This document shows positions 44,399 to 52,935 of a DNA stretch of 64,000 nucleotides, piece after piece; position 1 is the stretch's first letter; each line of letters opens with the position of its first letter. This DNA comes from Deferrisoma camini S3R1 (GTDB lineage: Bacteria; Desulfobacterota; Deferrisomatia; Deferrisomatales; Deferrisomataceae), in contig NZ_JAFN01000001.1 in assembly GCF_000526155.1 (NCBI RefSeq), forward strand, positions 3,950,001-4,014,000, read 5' to 3'. The notes beneath the pieces were generated by a model. The model worked only from the letters and a program-made list of their open reading frames with translations. It was not told where the DNA came from and did no database searches. The translations under genes and the position numbers were made by a program.

Positions 44399-44956
44399 TC
44401 AGTCCTTTTTGGCGAGCCGGGCCACGGTCTCGAGCACCTTGTCCATGCCGAACCGGTCCACGAGCGACTCGAGCCCCAGCTCCACCTCCTCGGGCCGCGG
44501 CTCCTCCTCCGCCTCGTCCACCTCGACCTCCACCTCTTCGTAGGTCAGGGCGTCCACGAGGCACCACTTCACGCACAGGGGCTCGTCCACCTCGGGCACG
44601 CTCTCGCACATGTCGCACTTGAGCGGGAGCCCCGAGTCGGGCTCCTTGAAGTCGGCCCGGGAGGGGCAGGCCGCCCGGCAGAAGGCGCACTCGTCGTAGA
44701 ACTTGCCCTCCAGGGTGTAGGTGTTGCGGCCCATGCACTCGGCCGGGGTGTACTCGCCGGCGTACACCGGCAGGTAGATGTCCCGCAGGGGATCCGTGAT
44801 CACCCGGATGCGGGCCCGTGCCGGGTTGTTCGTGCTGTACTTGGGCGACGCGTGGAACGCCGAGCAGATCATCTCGCAGGCCCGGCAGCCGTTGCACTTG
44901 TCCGCATCCACGTGGATGCGCTTGATGATCTTGGTCTTTTTCGTCTTCTCAGGCAT
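44399..44956 (-). CDS. bamC: BamC-like ferredoxin subunit
   Basis: The 185-residue protein has [4Fe-4S] motifs CNGCRACEMICS, CAFCRAACP and CDMCESVPEV with a following CVKWC, like the small electron-transfer subunits of AOR-type enzymes. An acidic tail (EVEVEVDEAEEEPRPEEVE) ends the protein. BamC passes electrons to the tungsten subunit BamB. The ATG lies 25 bases after the bamB stop. Confidence 0.87.
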   Translation of the reverse strand: MPEKTKKTKIIKRIHVDADKCNGCRACEMICSAFHASPKYSTNNPARARIRVITDPLRDIYLPVYAGEYTPAECMGRNTYTLEGKFYDECAFCRAACPSRADFKEPDSGLPLKCDMCESVPEVDEPLCVKWCLVDALTYEEVEVEVDEAEEEPRPEEVELGLESLVDRFGMDKVLETVARLAKKD

Positions 44957-44980
44957 GTCGGAACCACCTCTCCGGTTCGA

Positions 44981-46987
44981 TCACTCTGCCGGCGTCTGCT
45001 CGGTCTTGGGCTGGGCCCCGGAGGCGTCCTCCTCCTTGAGGATTCCCCGCTCCAGGAACTCCTGGGCCACGTAGTCCAGGCCCAGGGCCTCCAGGGTCTC
45101 CTTCGTGGGGATGCCGTCCTCGTTCCACCCCTTGAACTTGTAGTAGGTGTCCAGGAGCTCCTTCTCCAGCTCGGGGAACCGGTGCTTCCAATGGTTCTCG
45201 GGGGGCTTCTCGTCCTTGCGGCGCATGCCCCGGCGGATGTTGTTGGCCCGCACCAGGGTGCGGTAGCGCCGGGCCGCCTGTTTGAGCGTGTCCTCGTCCA
45301 TCTCGAACCCGGCTCCGGCCGAGATGATCTTGGGGTAGTTGTGGATGTGGTACGGGGGCTTCAGGGGGAACGACGACAGCCCGGCGCACATGCCCAGGGC
45401 GTCGTCGATGTAGTGCATCATCTCCTGCCAGTCCACGATGTCGCAGCACATCTGGGGGGTGGGGTAGTAGGGGATCGAGTTCTTGCCCCGGGGCTCCCAG
45501 TCCACGAAGTACTGCTTGAACCGGTCGTCCGGCACCTGGAACCAGTCCTTCACGAACTCCTCGCGCTGCTCCCGGGTGGGGAAAGGGGCCTGGGGGAACT
45601 GGCCCTCGATCTGGGTGATGTTGATCTTCTCCCCCGTGCTGTACATCAGGAAGTAGATGGGGTTGAGCATCGAGAGCTTGAGCGGGAGCTGCTCGTGCTT
45701 CTTGATGGTGTTGTGGGCGTAGGCCTCCGCCCCCTTGCCGATCCGCTTCGCGGCCCAGTAGGTGCCGTCGGCCAGCACGTCTCCGATGCCCTCGCGCCGC
45801 ACGATCCGGTCCAGGAGCCAGTAAAAGCGCTCCTCGTTGTCCTGGGGGAACCCTGGCATGTCCTCGTCGGTGAGGATCCCGTTCTCGTAGAGCTCCACGG
45901 CGAACGCCATGACCTGGGGAGTGGAGAACCCGTCCACCCCGTACTCGGTGGCCCGCTGGGCGATCCGCAGCCCGAACTCCAGGTCCGAGAAGGCCGCCAT
46001 CGTGTAGGTGAGCTTGGAGAAGCACTTCATCATGTAAGTGGGCGTGCCGGGCAGGCTGAGGGTGGCCCCGCACTTCATGGGGCAGTTGTAGCAGCTGATC
46101 AGCCGCTTGCGGGCCTTCTCCATGGTCTCGGTCCACTGCTTCTCGATCTCCTCGGTCCAGAAGCCCTTGCGCCGGACCCGGGAGTTGCCCCACATGAAGT
46201 TCTCGGTGTGCCACTTCTCGTCGTGGATCGCCATCTCCTGGGGGGAGCCCAGGCCCGCCAGGATCGGCATGACCCCCTTGATGGGGTTGGCGGCGCGCCA
46301 CTTGATATAGTCCATCACCTCGTCGCACAGCCGGATGAACTCGTCGGGCCGGGCCACGCTGATGTCGCCCGTGCCGCGCACCGCGATCGCCTTGACCCGC
46401 TTGTCGCCCATGACCGCGCCGAGGCCCTGGCGGCTGGCGCTGGACCGGCCCTGCTCAATGGAGGCGAAGTAGACCCGGTTCTCCCCGGCCAGGCCGATGG
46501 CCGACACCTGGGCCCTGGGCTCGTTCAGCTCCTTCTTGATGATCTCGGCGGTCTCGATGGCGCCCTTGCCGGCCAGGTGCCGGGCGTCGCGGATCTCCAC
46601 CTTGTCGTTGTGGATCCAGATGTACACCAGGTCCGGGGCCTTGCCCCTGAGGATCACCTTGTCGTACCCGGCGTACTTGAGCTCCGGCGCCCAGAACCCG
46701 CCCATCATCGAGAAGGCCATGAGCCGGGTCTGGGGGGAGATGGTCGAGACGATGGTGCGGTTGCACCCGATGGCCGGGGTGCCGCACAGCAGCCCGGCGC
46801 TGAAGATCAGAAGGTTGTCCTCGGAGAACGGCTCCACCTCGGGCGGCACCCGGTCCCACAGGATCTTCGCGTTGGTGCCCAGCCCGCCCAGGTACAGCCG
46901 GGTATCCTCGGGGTCGGTGACCACCTTCTCGATGTTCCCGCTGGACAGGTCGATCTCCAGGTTGACTCCGGTTTCCGCGTACCTCAT
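44981..46987 (-). CDS. bamB: BamB-like tungsten benzoyl-CoA reductase subunit (AOR family)
   Basis: The 668-residue aldehyde ferredoxin oxidoreductase family protein has the N-terminal tungstopterin-binding beta domain (MRYAETGVNLEIDLSSGNIE start, LGGLGTNAKILWDRVPPEVEPF-like pattern) and the central region with cluster ligands SCYNCPMKC. It strongly recalls BamB, the active-site subunit of class II benzoyl-CoA reductase, which dearomatises benzoyl-CoA without ATP. Another aromatic or alicyclic CoA ester as substrate cannot be excluded. The ATG at 46987 is preferred over the open frame running upstream to 47134. It is the first gene of the operon and has a sigma-54-type promoter upstream. Confidence 0.87.
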   Translation of the reverse strand: MRYAETGVNLEIDLSSGNIEKVVTDPEDTRLYLGGLGTNAKILWDRVPPEVEPFSEDNLLIFSAGLLCGTPAIGCNRTIVSTISPQTRLMAFSMMGGFWAPELKYAGYDKVILRGKAPDLVYIWIHNDKVEIRDARHLAGKGAIETAEIIKKELNEPRAQVSAIGLAGENRVYFASIEQGRSSASRQGLGAVMGDKRVKAIAVRGTGDISVARPDEFIRLCDEVMDYIKWRAANPIKGVMPILAGLGSPQEMAIHDEKWHTENFMWGNSRVRRKGFWTEEIEKQWTETMEKARKRLISCYNCPMKCGATLSLPGTPTYMMKCFSKLTYTMAAFSDLEFGLRIAQRATEYGVDGFSTPQVMAFAVELYENGILTDEDMPGFPQDNEERFYWLLDRIVRREGIGDVLADGTYWAAKRIGKGAEAYAHNTIKKHEQLPLKLSMLNPIYFLMYSTGEKINITQIEGQFPQAPFPTREQREEFVKDWFQVPDDRFKQYFVDWEPRGKNSIPYYPTPQMCCDIVDWQEMMHYIDDALGMCAGLSSFPLKPPYHIHNYPKIISAGAGFEMDEDTLKQAARRYRTLVRANNIRRGMRRKDEKPPENHWKHRFPELEKELLDTYYKFKGWNEDGIPTKETLEALGLDYVAQEFLERGILKEEDASGAQPKTEQTPAE

Positions 46988-47298
46988 GGTTTCCCCTTGT
47001 TCGAGTCGGGATCGATGCCTTGGGCGCGCCGGGAGCCTCCCGACCCGGGCCCCGCGGCGGATCCGCATGGCCCGGCGGGCGGTGGGGGCCGGGCCGTGGA
47101 TCGCGTGTGAAGAAACGTTGCCGCATGGCTGCAAGGACTATGCCGGGCCCCGCGGCTCGGCAGGGCGGCCGGAGTGTGGTGTGAGGATGCGGGGAGGACG
47201 TGCGGGAAGCGGTAGAAGTTGACCGGTTCCCGGGTGAAGAGTGATCGGAAGGGCCGGGGCCTCCTGAGGAAAGGAGGGGCTTCGGGAGGAGGATCCGC
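46988..47298. other. Regulatory region between bamB and the divergent secreted-protein gene
   Basis: The 311-base gap holds the sigma-54-type element at 47130-47145 and a leader of about 130 bases in front of bamB. I see no gene in it and no repeat of the families found elsewhere. Confidence 0.6.
47130..47145 (-). promoter_or_regulatory. Sigma-54-type promoter upstream of bamB
   Basis: On the minus strand the site reads CGGCAT, AGTCC, TTGCA: the essential GG and GC are exactly 10 bases apart, and GGCA plus TTGC match the -24/-12 consensus. Transcription would start near 47119 and reach bamB. Sigma-54 promoters need an enhancer-binding activator, so the operon is probably induced by a signal such as an aromatic compound. 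Confidence 0.7.
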
Positions 47299-47952
47299 AT
47301 GGGACCCAACCGGTTCGAACCCATTCCCGTCCCGTTTCGGCCGCGGTGGGCCGGGGAGAGGGCCCGGCGGAAAGGGGGCCGGAGCCGTGGGACGGCCTTG
47401 CTCGTGATCGCCGCCCTGATCCTGGGCCTCGCTCGGGCACGGGCGGCCGCGCCTCCGCGGGCCGCCGCCGGGCCCCGGATCTCGCTGTACGCGTACGGGC
47501 CGTTTCCTTCGGGGGCCGAGGTGCGGCTGGGTGCCGTGGCGGACGCGCCTGGCCGGCCGGGAAGCGGGGCCGAGGCCGATCCGGTGGTGCGCAGAGCGTG
47601 GGCGAAGCAGGGATTCCGGGTCGAGGGAGCGGGATCCACGACCTCCCCGCCCGGCCCAGACGGGGGTCTGGCCTGCTCGGCCCGGCTCACCGAGTGGTGG
47701 GAGACGACGACCCGCCGGCCCCAGGTCCTGGCCCCGGCCGGCAGCGGGGCGTGGGCGGACCTGCCCCCCGAGCGCCGCACCCGGGCCAGGGTGGGGCTGC
47801 GGATCGAGTGCGTCCGGTCGCCCCCCGGCCGCACCGTGCTCCAGGCCACGGCCGCGGCCGGTCCGGCGGACGCTCCCGCCGAGGTCCTGATGGCCGATCT
47901 CGTCTCGGCCGTGATCCGCCGGTGGCGCGAGGCGGCCGCCGCGCCGAAGTGA
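47299..47952 (+). CDS. Secreted protein of unknown function
   Basis: The 217-residue protein has a basic N-terminus and one hydrophobic stretch (about 32-50, TALLVIAALILGLARARA) that can act as a signal peptide or anchor. The remainder (ISLYAYGPFPSGAEVRLGAVADAP and onward) recalls small envelope domains such as DUF4136, but I cannot confirm this. GGAGGAGG precedes the ATG. It is divergent from bamB and in line with the transglutaminase-like gene. No function can be given. Confidence 0.65.
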   Translation: MGPNRFEPIPVPFRPRWAGERARRKGGRSRGTALLVIAALILGLARARAAAPPRAAAGPRISLYAYGPFPSGAEVRLGAVADAPGRPGSGAEADPVVRRAWAKQGFRVEGAGSTTSPPGPDGGLACSARLTEWWETTTRRPQVLAPAGSGAWADLPPERRTRARVGLRIECVRSPPGRTVLQATAAAGPADAPAEVLMADLVSAVIRRWREAAAAPK

Positions 47953-48122
47953 TCGCCCAGGTATCGCGTTTGCCGATGCGATCCGCGTCGGGGGTTCGAA
48001 GAACCGATTGGTCTTTCGGGGCGAGGGGGTGGTAGGTGTGTTGCCCCGGCGGGTCGGCGCCGGTCCCGGCAGGCGGGGCGGCCGGCCGGAGGATGCCCTG
48101 GGAACCCGATGGGAGGAGAATC

Positions 48123-49163
48123 GTGAAGCGGATCGCGTACTTCGTGGCAGCGGCGGTGATCTTGGGCCTGGCGGGATCGGCCGGGGCGGGGTATCCGCCC
48201 GAGGTCTCGGGCCGGCTGGTGATGACGTTCGACCTGTCGGACCACCCGGCCGAGAAGACCACCCACCTGTGGGTGCCGTACCCGGTGTCGGACGGCCGGC
48301 AGTACGTGACCGACGTGCGGGTCGAGGGAGACTACGCCAATGCCGAGGTGGTGACCGACCGGGTGTACTCCACCCCCATGCTCCACGCGGTGTGGCCGGC
48401 CGGGGCGAGGAGCCGCCGGCTCACGTTCTCGTTCCGGGTGGACCGGATCGAGGTGGCCCAGAAGGACCTCCCGGCCCTGGATGCGCCCGACGCCCCTTGG
48501 AACCCCAGGGACTTCGCGCTGTGGCTGCGGCCCTCGGCGCTGGTGCGCACCTCGGGGGTGGTGGCCGAGACCGCCAAGCGGATCGTCGCGGGCAAGACCA
48601 CGGTGCTCCAGAAAGCCCGGGCGGTGTACGAGTGGACGTGCCGCAACACGTACCGCAACCCCAAGACCCGCGGGTGCGGGGCGGGGGACGTGTGCCGGCT
48701 GCTGGAGGAGGACCCCGGCGGGAAGTGCGCCGACATCTCGTCGGTGTTCGTGGCCCTGGCCCGGGCCGCCGGGGTGCCGGCCCGGCACGTGCTCGGCACC
48801 CGGCTCGGCCGGGAGGACGGCCAGGACGTGACCACCTGGCAGCACTGCTGGGCCGAGTTCTACCTGCCCGGGTATGGGTGGGTGGTGGTGGACCCGGCCG
48901 ACGTGCGCAAGATGATGCTGAAGCGCGGCCTTGGCCGCGAGGATCCGGTGCCCGAGGACCTGATGGAGTACTACTGGGGCGGGGCCGACCCCTACCGGGT
49001 GCGGCTGGCCGTGGGCCGGGACGTGGTTCTGAACCCTCCCCAACAAGGGGGGCCGCTGAACTACCTCATGTACCCCTACGCCGAGGTGGGGGGGAAGGCC
49101 GTCGACTGGCTCGATCCCAAGACGTTCCGCTACGAGATCCGCTACGAACAGGGAGAGAACTGA
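48123..49163 (+). CDS. Secreted transglutaminase-like protein
   Basis: The 346-residue protein has a signal peptide (about 1-20), a beta-rich N-terminal part and a transglutaminase-like core. Cys in GGKCADISSVFVALARAAGVPAR, His in TWQHCWAEFY and Asp in WVVVDPADV form the expected triad. Such secreted domains act as cysteine proteases or cross-linkers; the substrate is unknown. The GTG at 48123 has GGGAGGAGAA upstream. The gap 47953-48122 between it and the previous gene holds no gene. Confidence 0.85.
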   Translation: MKRIAYFVAAAVILGLAGSAGAGYPPEVSGRLVMTFDLSDHPAEKTTHLWVPYPVSDGRQYVTDVRVEGDYANAEVVTDRVYSTPMLHAVWPAGARSRRLTFSFRVDRIEVAQKDLPALDAPDAPWNPRDFALWLRPSALVRTSGVVAETAKRIVAGKTTVLQKARAVYEWTCRNTYRNPKTRGCGAGDVCRLLEEDPGGKCADISSVFVALARAAGVPARHVLGTRLGREDGQDVTTWQHCWAEFYLPGYGWVVVDPADVRKMMLKRGLGREDPVPEDLMEYYWGGADPYRVRLAVGRDVVLNPPQQGGPLNYLMYPYAEVGGKAVDWLDPKTFRYEIRYEQGEN

Positions 49164-49166
49164 CGG

Positions 49167-49249
49167 CGGTCGTCGGTAGGGGGCCTTCGGCCCGCTGGGC
49201 GGCGCAAAAGCTGGAAAGTTAGAAGGCTAGGGGGCTTGAAGGCCAAGAA
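49167..49249. repeat. Short GGTC heptads and degenerate octamers
   Basis: A partial GGTC/GGCC heptad run ends in CGCTGGGCGGC as in the composite repeats. Octamers GCTGGAAA, GTTAGAAG, GCTAGGGG, GCTTGAAG and GCCAAGAA follow from 49210 with period 8. Confidence 0.65.
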
Positions 49250-49311
49250 CTCCCAGGGGCGGGGCGTGGTGTTCCGGCCGCCCCTCGGGGCCCCAGGGGG
49301 GCGGCTAGAGA

Positions 49312-49548
49312 CTAGTGCAGCGTTTCCGAAATCTCGTGGTTTTTCCAGGGGGTGGGGCTGGGGGCCCCTCCTTCGCTGAACGGCCTCGCAGGGGCCGCCT
49401 CGGCGCGGTCCGCTGCGGCGCGTGAGGGCACGCGCCGCGGCCGCTCCCCTGGCGCCGGGCGGCCCGGGCTGCTCGGCCGTCGCGCTTCGTCGGAGCCCCC
49501 AGCCCCACCCACGCAATCCGCATACGTTTTTGCGAAACGGAACACTAG
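49312..49548. mobile_element. CTAG palindromic MITE-like element (copy 3), inserted in a heptad array
   Basis: CTAG at 49312 and at 49545 bound the element. CTAG heptads lie at 49305 and 49312 on the left and at 49545, 49552 and 49559 on the right. Joining 49312 to 49545 restores an unbroken period-7 array, so the element inserted with a 4-base CTAG (or 2-base TA) duplication. The ends are CTAGTGCAGCGTTTCC and GCGAAACGGAACACTAG; the core is the same as in copy 4. Confidence 0.92.
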
Positions 49549-49590
49549 AAACTAGAGACTAGACCATGCTTTCCGGATCGGGAGGTGGAG

Positions 49591-49650
49591 GTGCAGGTCC
49601 CTTGCCCCTCTGAGCAGGGGGACCATAGCTTTGAATGCAACTTGGTATGA
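49591..49650. repeat. Intergenic hairpin repeat E
   Basis: GTGCAGGTCCCTTGCCCC, a CCCCTCTGAGCAGGGGG hairpin and TTTGAATGCAACTTGGTAT are the clearest version of this family. It lies just before the 3' end of the minus-strand lipoprotein gene. Confidence 0.82.
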
Positions 49651-49681
49651 ATGCGCCCCCTTCGGTGCCGTCCTCGCCGGG

Positions 49682-50302
49682 TCAGGGGCGGGCCGCCTCG
49701 GCCGCGATCCGGTCCACCCGGGCGACCAGCCCGGCCAAGACCTCCTTCCAGACCGGGCCGTAGTCGTAGGCCCAGCGGTCGTAGTCCTCCCAGCGCACCA
49801 CGTGGGTGACCTCCACGGTCTCCCGCCGGACCACGGGCTGCCGCCCCTCCACGGAGGCCTCGATCTCGGCCGTGAGGCGCAGGGTCTTTCGGATCTCCTC
49901 GGGGATGGCCAGGTTGCTCTGGTCCAGGGCGAGGGGCCCGGGCATGCCCAGGGACGCCAGCCTCACGGGCGGGGCCCTCCTCTCCGCACCGATCTCGTCG
50001 TACCCGGCCTGCAGGTCCAGCACCGACACGTCCATCACGAGCGCCTGTCGGGCCGTGCGGGTGCCCCGCTCTTGGGCCCAGATCGCCAGGGCGCCCGACA
50101 CGTCCCGGCCCACCCGCAGATGCACGTAGGTCTCGCCCGGCCCGGCGAGCACGGGGAACGGGTCGGGCACCCGGATCCGGGTCTCGACCGCGATCCGGTA
50201 CGGAAGGGGGGCCTGGGGTTGCCGGGGTTGGGGCACGGTGGCGCAGCCGGCCGCCAGGGCGAACGCCGCAGCCACGACGGGCAAGGACGCAAACGGCTTC
50301 AT
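49682..50302 (-). CDS. Lipoprotein of unknown function
   Basis: The 206-residue protein has a lipoprotein signal ending in the lipobox LAAGC near residue 20. The mature part (PYRIAVETRIRVPDPF, VHLRVGRDVSGALAIWAQ, EVTHVVRWEDYDRWAYDYG) matches no family that I recognise. The ATG overlaps the stop of the malic enzyme gene (ATGA), so the two are translated from one message, although a functional link is not obvious. Confidence 0.7.
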   Translation of the reverse strand: MKPFASLPVVAAAFALAAGCATVPQPRQPQAPLPYRIAVETRIRVPDPFPVLAGPGETYVHLRVGRDVSGALAIWAQERGTRTARQALVMDVSVLDLQAGYDEIGAERRAPPVRLASLGMPGPLALDQSNLAIPEEIRKTLRLTAEIEASVEGRQPVVRRETVEVTHVVRWEDYDRWAYDYGPVWKEVLAGLVARVDRIAAEAARP

Positions 50303-52935
50303 GACGGGCCTCCTTGTCTTTCCCCACGGGCGGGGTCCGGTGTCGCGGCCTTCGGGGGGGACTCCCCTCCCAAGAGGCACGCGGCATCGCCGGCCGCCTC
50401 CTCCTCGCTGCCCAGCATCTGGGCCTCGTAGATGTACTCCGTGAGCCGTCGGCCCACCTCGGACGGGTCCATGTCGAGCCGGGCCATCCCGGTCTCCCGG
50501 GCGGCCCGGGCCACGGCCTCGGCCACCCGGGGGGGCACCGAGAAGTCCATGGCGTCGGGGATGATGTGGTCCGGAGCCAGCCGGTCCGGGGCCACGGCCT
50601 CGGCGATGGCGTGGGCCGCGGCGATCTTCATGGCCTCGTCGATCTGGCGGGCCCTGACGTCCAGGGCCCCCCGGAAGATGCCGGGAAACGCCAGGCAGTT
50701 GTTCACCTGGTTGGGAAAGTCGCTGCGGCCGGTGGCCACCACCGCTGCCCCGGCCTGCCGGGCCTCGGGGGGCAGGATCTCGGGCACGGGGTTGGCCAGG
50801 GCGAACACCACGGGGTCGTCGGCCATGGTGCGGATCATCTCGGGGGTGAGGGCCCCGGCCACCGACAGCCCGATGAACACGTCGGCCCCCCGGATCGCGG
50901 TGCCCAAGGGGCCCTTGATCCGGTCGAGGTTGGTCCGCTCGGCCACGGTGGCCTTGTAGGGATTCATCCCTTTCTTGCGGCCCCGGTACAGGGCGCCGGT
51001 GCGGTCGCACACCACGATGTTCTCCGCCCCCGCGTCCAGCAGGAGCCGGGTCACGGCCAGGGCGGCGGCGCCCGCGCCGTTCACCACGATGCGGGCCGAA
51101 CCGAGGCTGCGGCCGGTCAGCCCCAGGGCGTTCAGCAGCCCGGCCAGCACGACCACGGCCGTGCCGTGCTGGTCGTCGTGGAACACCGGAATGTCCAGCC
51201 GCTCCCGGAGCTTTGCCTCCACCTCGAAGCACCGGGGGGCGGAGATGTCCTCCAGGTTGACCCCCCCGAACGCCGGGGCCAGGGCCTCCACGGCCCGGAC
51301 GATCTCGTCCACCTCCTGGGTGGCCAGGCACAGGGGGAACGCTTCGACTCCCCCGAAGGTCTTGAACAGGATGGCCTTCCCCTCCATGACCGGCAGCGCG
51401 GCCCACGGGCCGATGTTTCCGAACCCGAGCACGGCCGAGCCGTCGGACACCACGGCCACCAGGTTCCCCTTGGCGGTGTAGTCGTACACCCGGCCGGGTT
51501 CGGCCATGATCTCCCGGGCGGGCTCCACGGCTGCCTTGGGGGAGTACAGGCCCACGAAGATGTGCTCGTCGCGGATGGGGATCTTGGGGGTGATCTCCAC
51601 ACAGCCGTGGTACTTGCGGTGGAGGTCCAAAGACTCCTCCTCCACCCCGACGCCCCGACGCACGCGGGCGTGGGGACCCATCTCGTACCAGGCCCGATCC
51701 CCCTCGTAGAGGAAGACCCGGAGCCGCTCCGCCACGGCGCCGGGATCGGGCGCGGTGCCGGCCATGCCGGAGTCCACGGCGGCCCGGGCCACGGCCTCGG
51801 CGATGGCGGGGCCCACGAGCAGGTCCAGGGGGTCGGGTAGGATGTGGTGGGACGACAGGCTGTCGTCGTGGACCAGGCTGGCCACCGCGTCCACGGCCGC
51901 GTTGAGCATGGCCGTGTTGATGTCGGCGCACCGCACGTCCAGGCACCCGCGCAGGAACCCGGGGGTGACGGTGGACGACCGGATCTGCACCGGGAACACG
52001 CTGGTGCCCGAGGCGTACACGGCCGCGCCGGCCCCCTCGGCCTCGTCCGGGCCGATCTCGGGCTCGGGCAGGGCCAGCGCGAACACCACCGGCCGGTCCG
52101 CCATGGTCCGGACCATGTCGCCGGTGAGCACCCCGGGTGCCGACAGCCCGATGAACACGTCGGCGCCCCGGATGACCTCCTCCAGCGGGCCCCGCAGGCC
52201 CTCGGGGTTCGTGCGCCGGGCCAGCAGCATCTTGGCCCAGTTCATGTGCTCGAGGCGGCTCGGGTACAGGGCCCCGCGGGTGTCGCACAGCACGATGTTT
52301 CTCGCCCCCAGCCGCAGGAGCCGCCGGGTGGTGCCGGTGCCCGAGGCCCCGGCTCCGGCGATCACGATCTTCACCTCGTCCAGCCGCTTACCCACCACCC
52401 GCAGGGCGTTCTTCAGCGCCGCCGCCACCACGATGCCGGTGGCGTGCTGGTCGGAGTCGAACACCGGGATCGGCAGGGCCCGCCGAAGCCGGTACTCCAC
52501 GGAAAAGCAGTCCGGAGCCCGGATGTCGTCCAGCACCACCCCTCCGAAGGTTGGGGTCAGGAGCCGGACGATCTCGGTCAGGTCGTCGGGGGTGCCGGCC
52601 CGCACGGCAAAGGGGAAGGCGTCGATGTTGGCGAAGGTCTTGAACGACACGGCCCGGGCCTCGAGCATGGGCAGGGCCGCCTCGGGGGGCACCCGGCCGA
52701 TGCCGTAGAGGGCCGAGGCGTCGGTGACGAGGGCGATGCTGTCGGCCCGGCTGGTGAGCTCGAACGACTCATTCTCGTCGGAGGCCACGGCCAGGCAGCA
52801 GGCCCCCACGCCGGGGGTGTAGAGGCGCGAGAGCACCGAGGTGTCACGGATCGGCACCTTGGACTGGATCCCGATGAGCCCCTGGTACTTGTGGCGGTAG
52901 TACAGGCTGGGCGGTCGGTCGTAGAAACGTTCCAT
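50299..52935 (-). CDS. Tandem fusion of two malic-enzyme domains
   Basis: The 878-residue protein contains two consecutive malic-enzyme-like units. The C-terminal unit (about 430-850) has MEGKAILFKTFGG (catalytic Lys), NLEDISAP and PVFHDDQHGTAVV (metal ligands) and GAGAAALAV. The N-terminal unit (about 1-425) has LEARAVSFKTF, where the lysine is Arg, VLDDIRAP with Glu changed to Asp, and PVFDSDQHATGIVV. The N-terminal unit thus looks catalytically impaired, perhaps regulatory. The reaction is NAD(P)-dependent malate decarboxylation to pyruvate. I see no phosphotransacetylase domain, which other long malic enzymes carry. Confidence 0.85.
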   Translation of the reverse strand: MERFYDRPPSLYYRHKYQGLIGIQSKVPIRDTSVLSRLYTPGVGACCLAVASDENESFELTSRADSIALVTDASALYGIGRVPPEAALPMLEARAVSFKTFANIDAFPFAVRAGTPDDLTEIVRLLTPTFGGVVLDDIRAPDCFSVEYRLRRALPIPVFDSDQHATGIVVAAALKNALRVVGKRLDEVKIVIAGAGASGTGTTRRLLRLGARNIVLCDTRGALYPSRLEHMNWAKMLLARRTNPEGLRGPLEEVIRGADVFIGLSAPGVLTGDMVRTMADRPVVFALALPEPEIGPDEAEGAGAAVYASGTSVFPVQIRSSTVTPGFLRGCLDVRCADINTAMLNAAVDAVASLVHDDSLSSHHILPDPLDLLVGPAIAEAVARAAVDSGMAGTAPDPGAVAERLRVFLYEGDRAWYEMGPHARVRRGVGVEEESLDLHRKYHGCVEITPKIPIRDEHIFVGLYSPKAAVEPAREIMAEPGRVYDYTAKGNLVAVVSDGSAVLGFGNIGPWAALPVMEGKAILFKTFGGVEAFPLCLATQEVDEIVRAVEALAPAFGGVNLEDISAPRCFEVEAKLRERLDIPVFHDDQHGTAVVVLAGLLNALGLTGRSLGSARIVVNGAGAAALAVTRLLLDAGAENIVVCDRTGALYRGRKKGMNPYKATVAERTNLDRIKGPLGTAIRGADVFIGLSVAGALTPEMIRTMADDPVVFALANPVPEILPPEARQAGAAVVATGRSDFPNQVNNCLAFPGIFRGALDVRARQIDEAMKIAAAHAIAEAVAPDRLAPDHIIPDAMDFSVPPRVAEAVARAARETGMARLDMDPSEVGRRLTEYIYEAQMLGSEEEAAGDAACLLGGESPPKAATPDPARGERQGGPS

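Noticed and set aside
48990-50387. Long Gly/Arg/Pro-rich frames antisense to or overlapping real genes
   Set aside because: They are the normal by-product of GC-rich third positions and lack ribosome sites and domain motifs.
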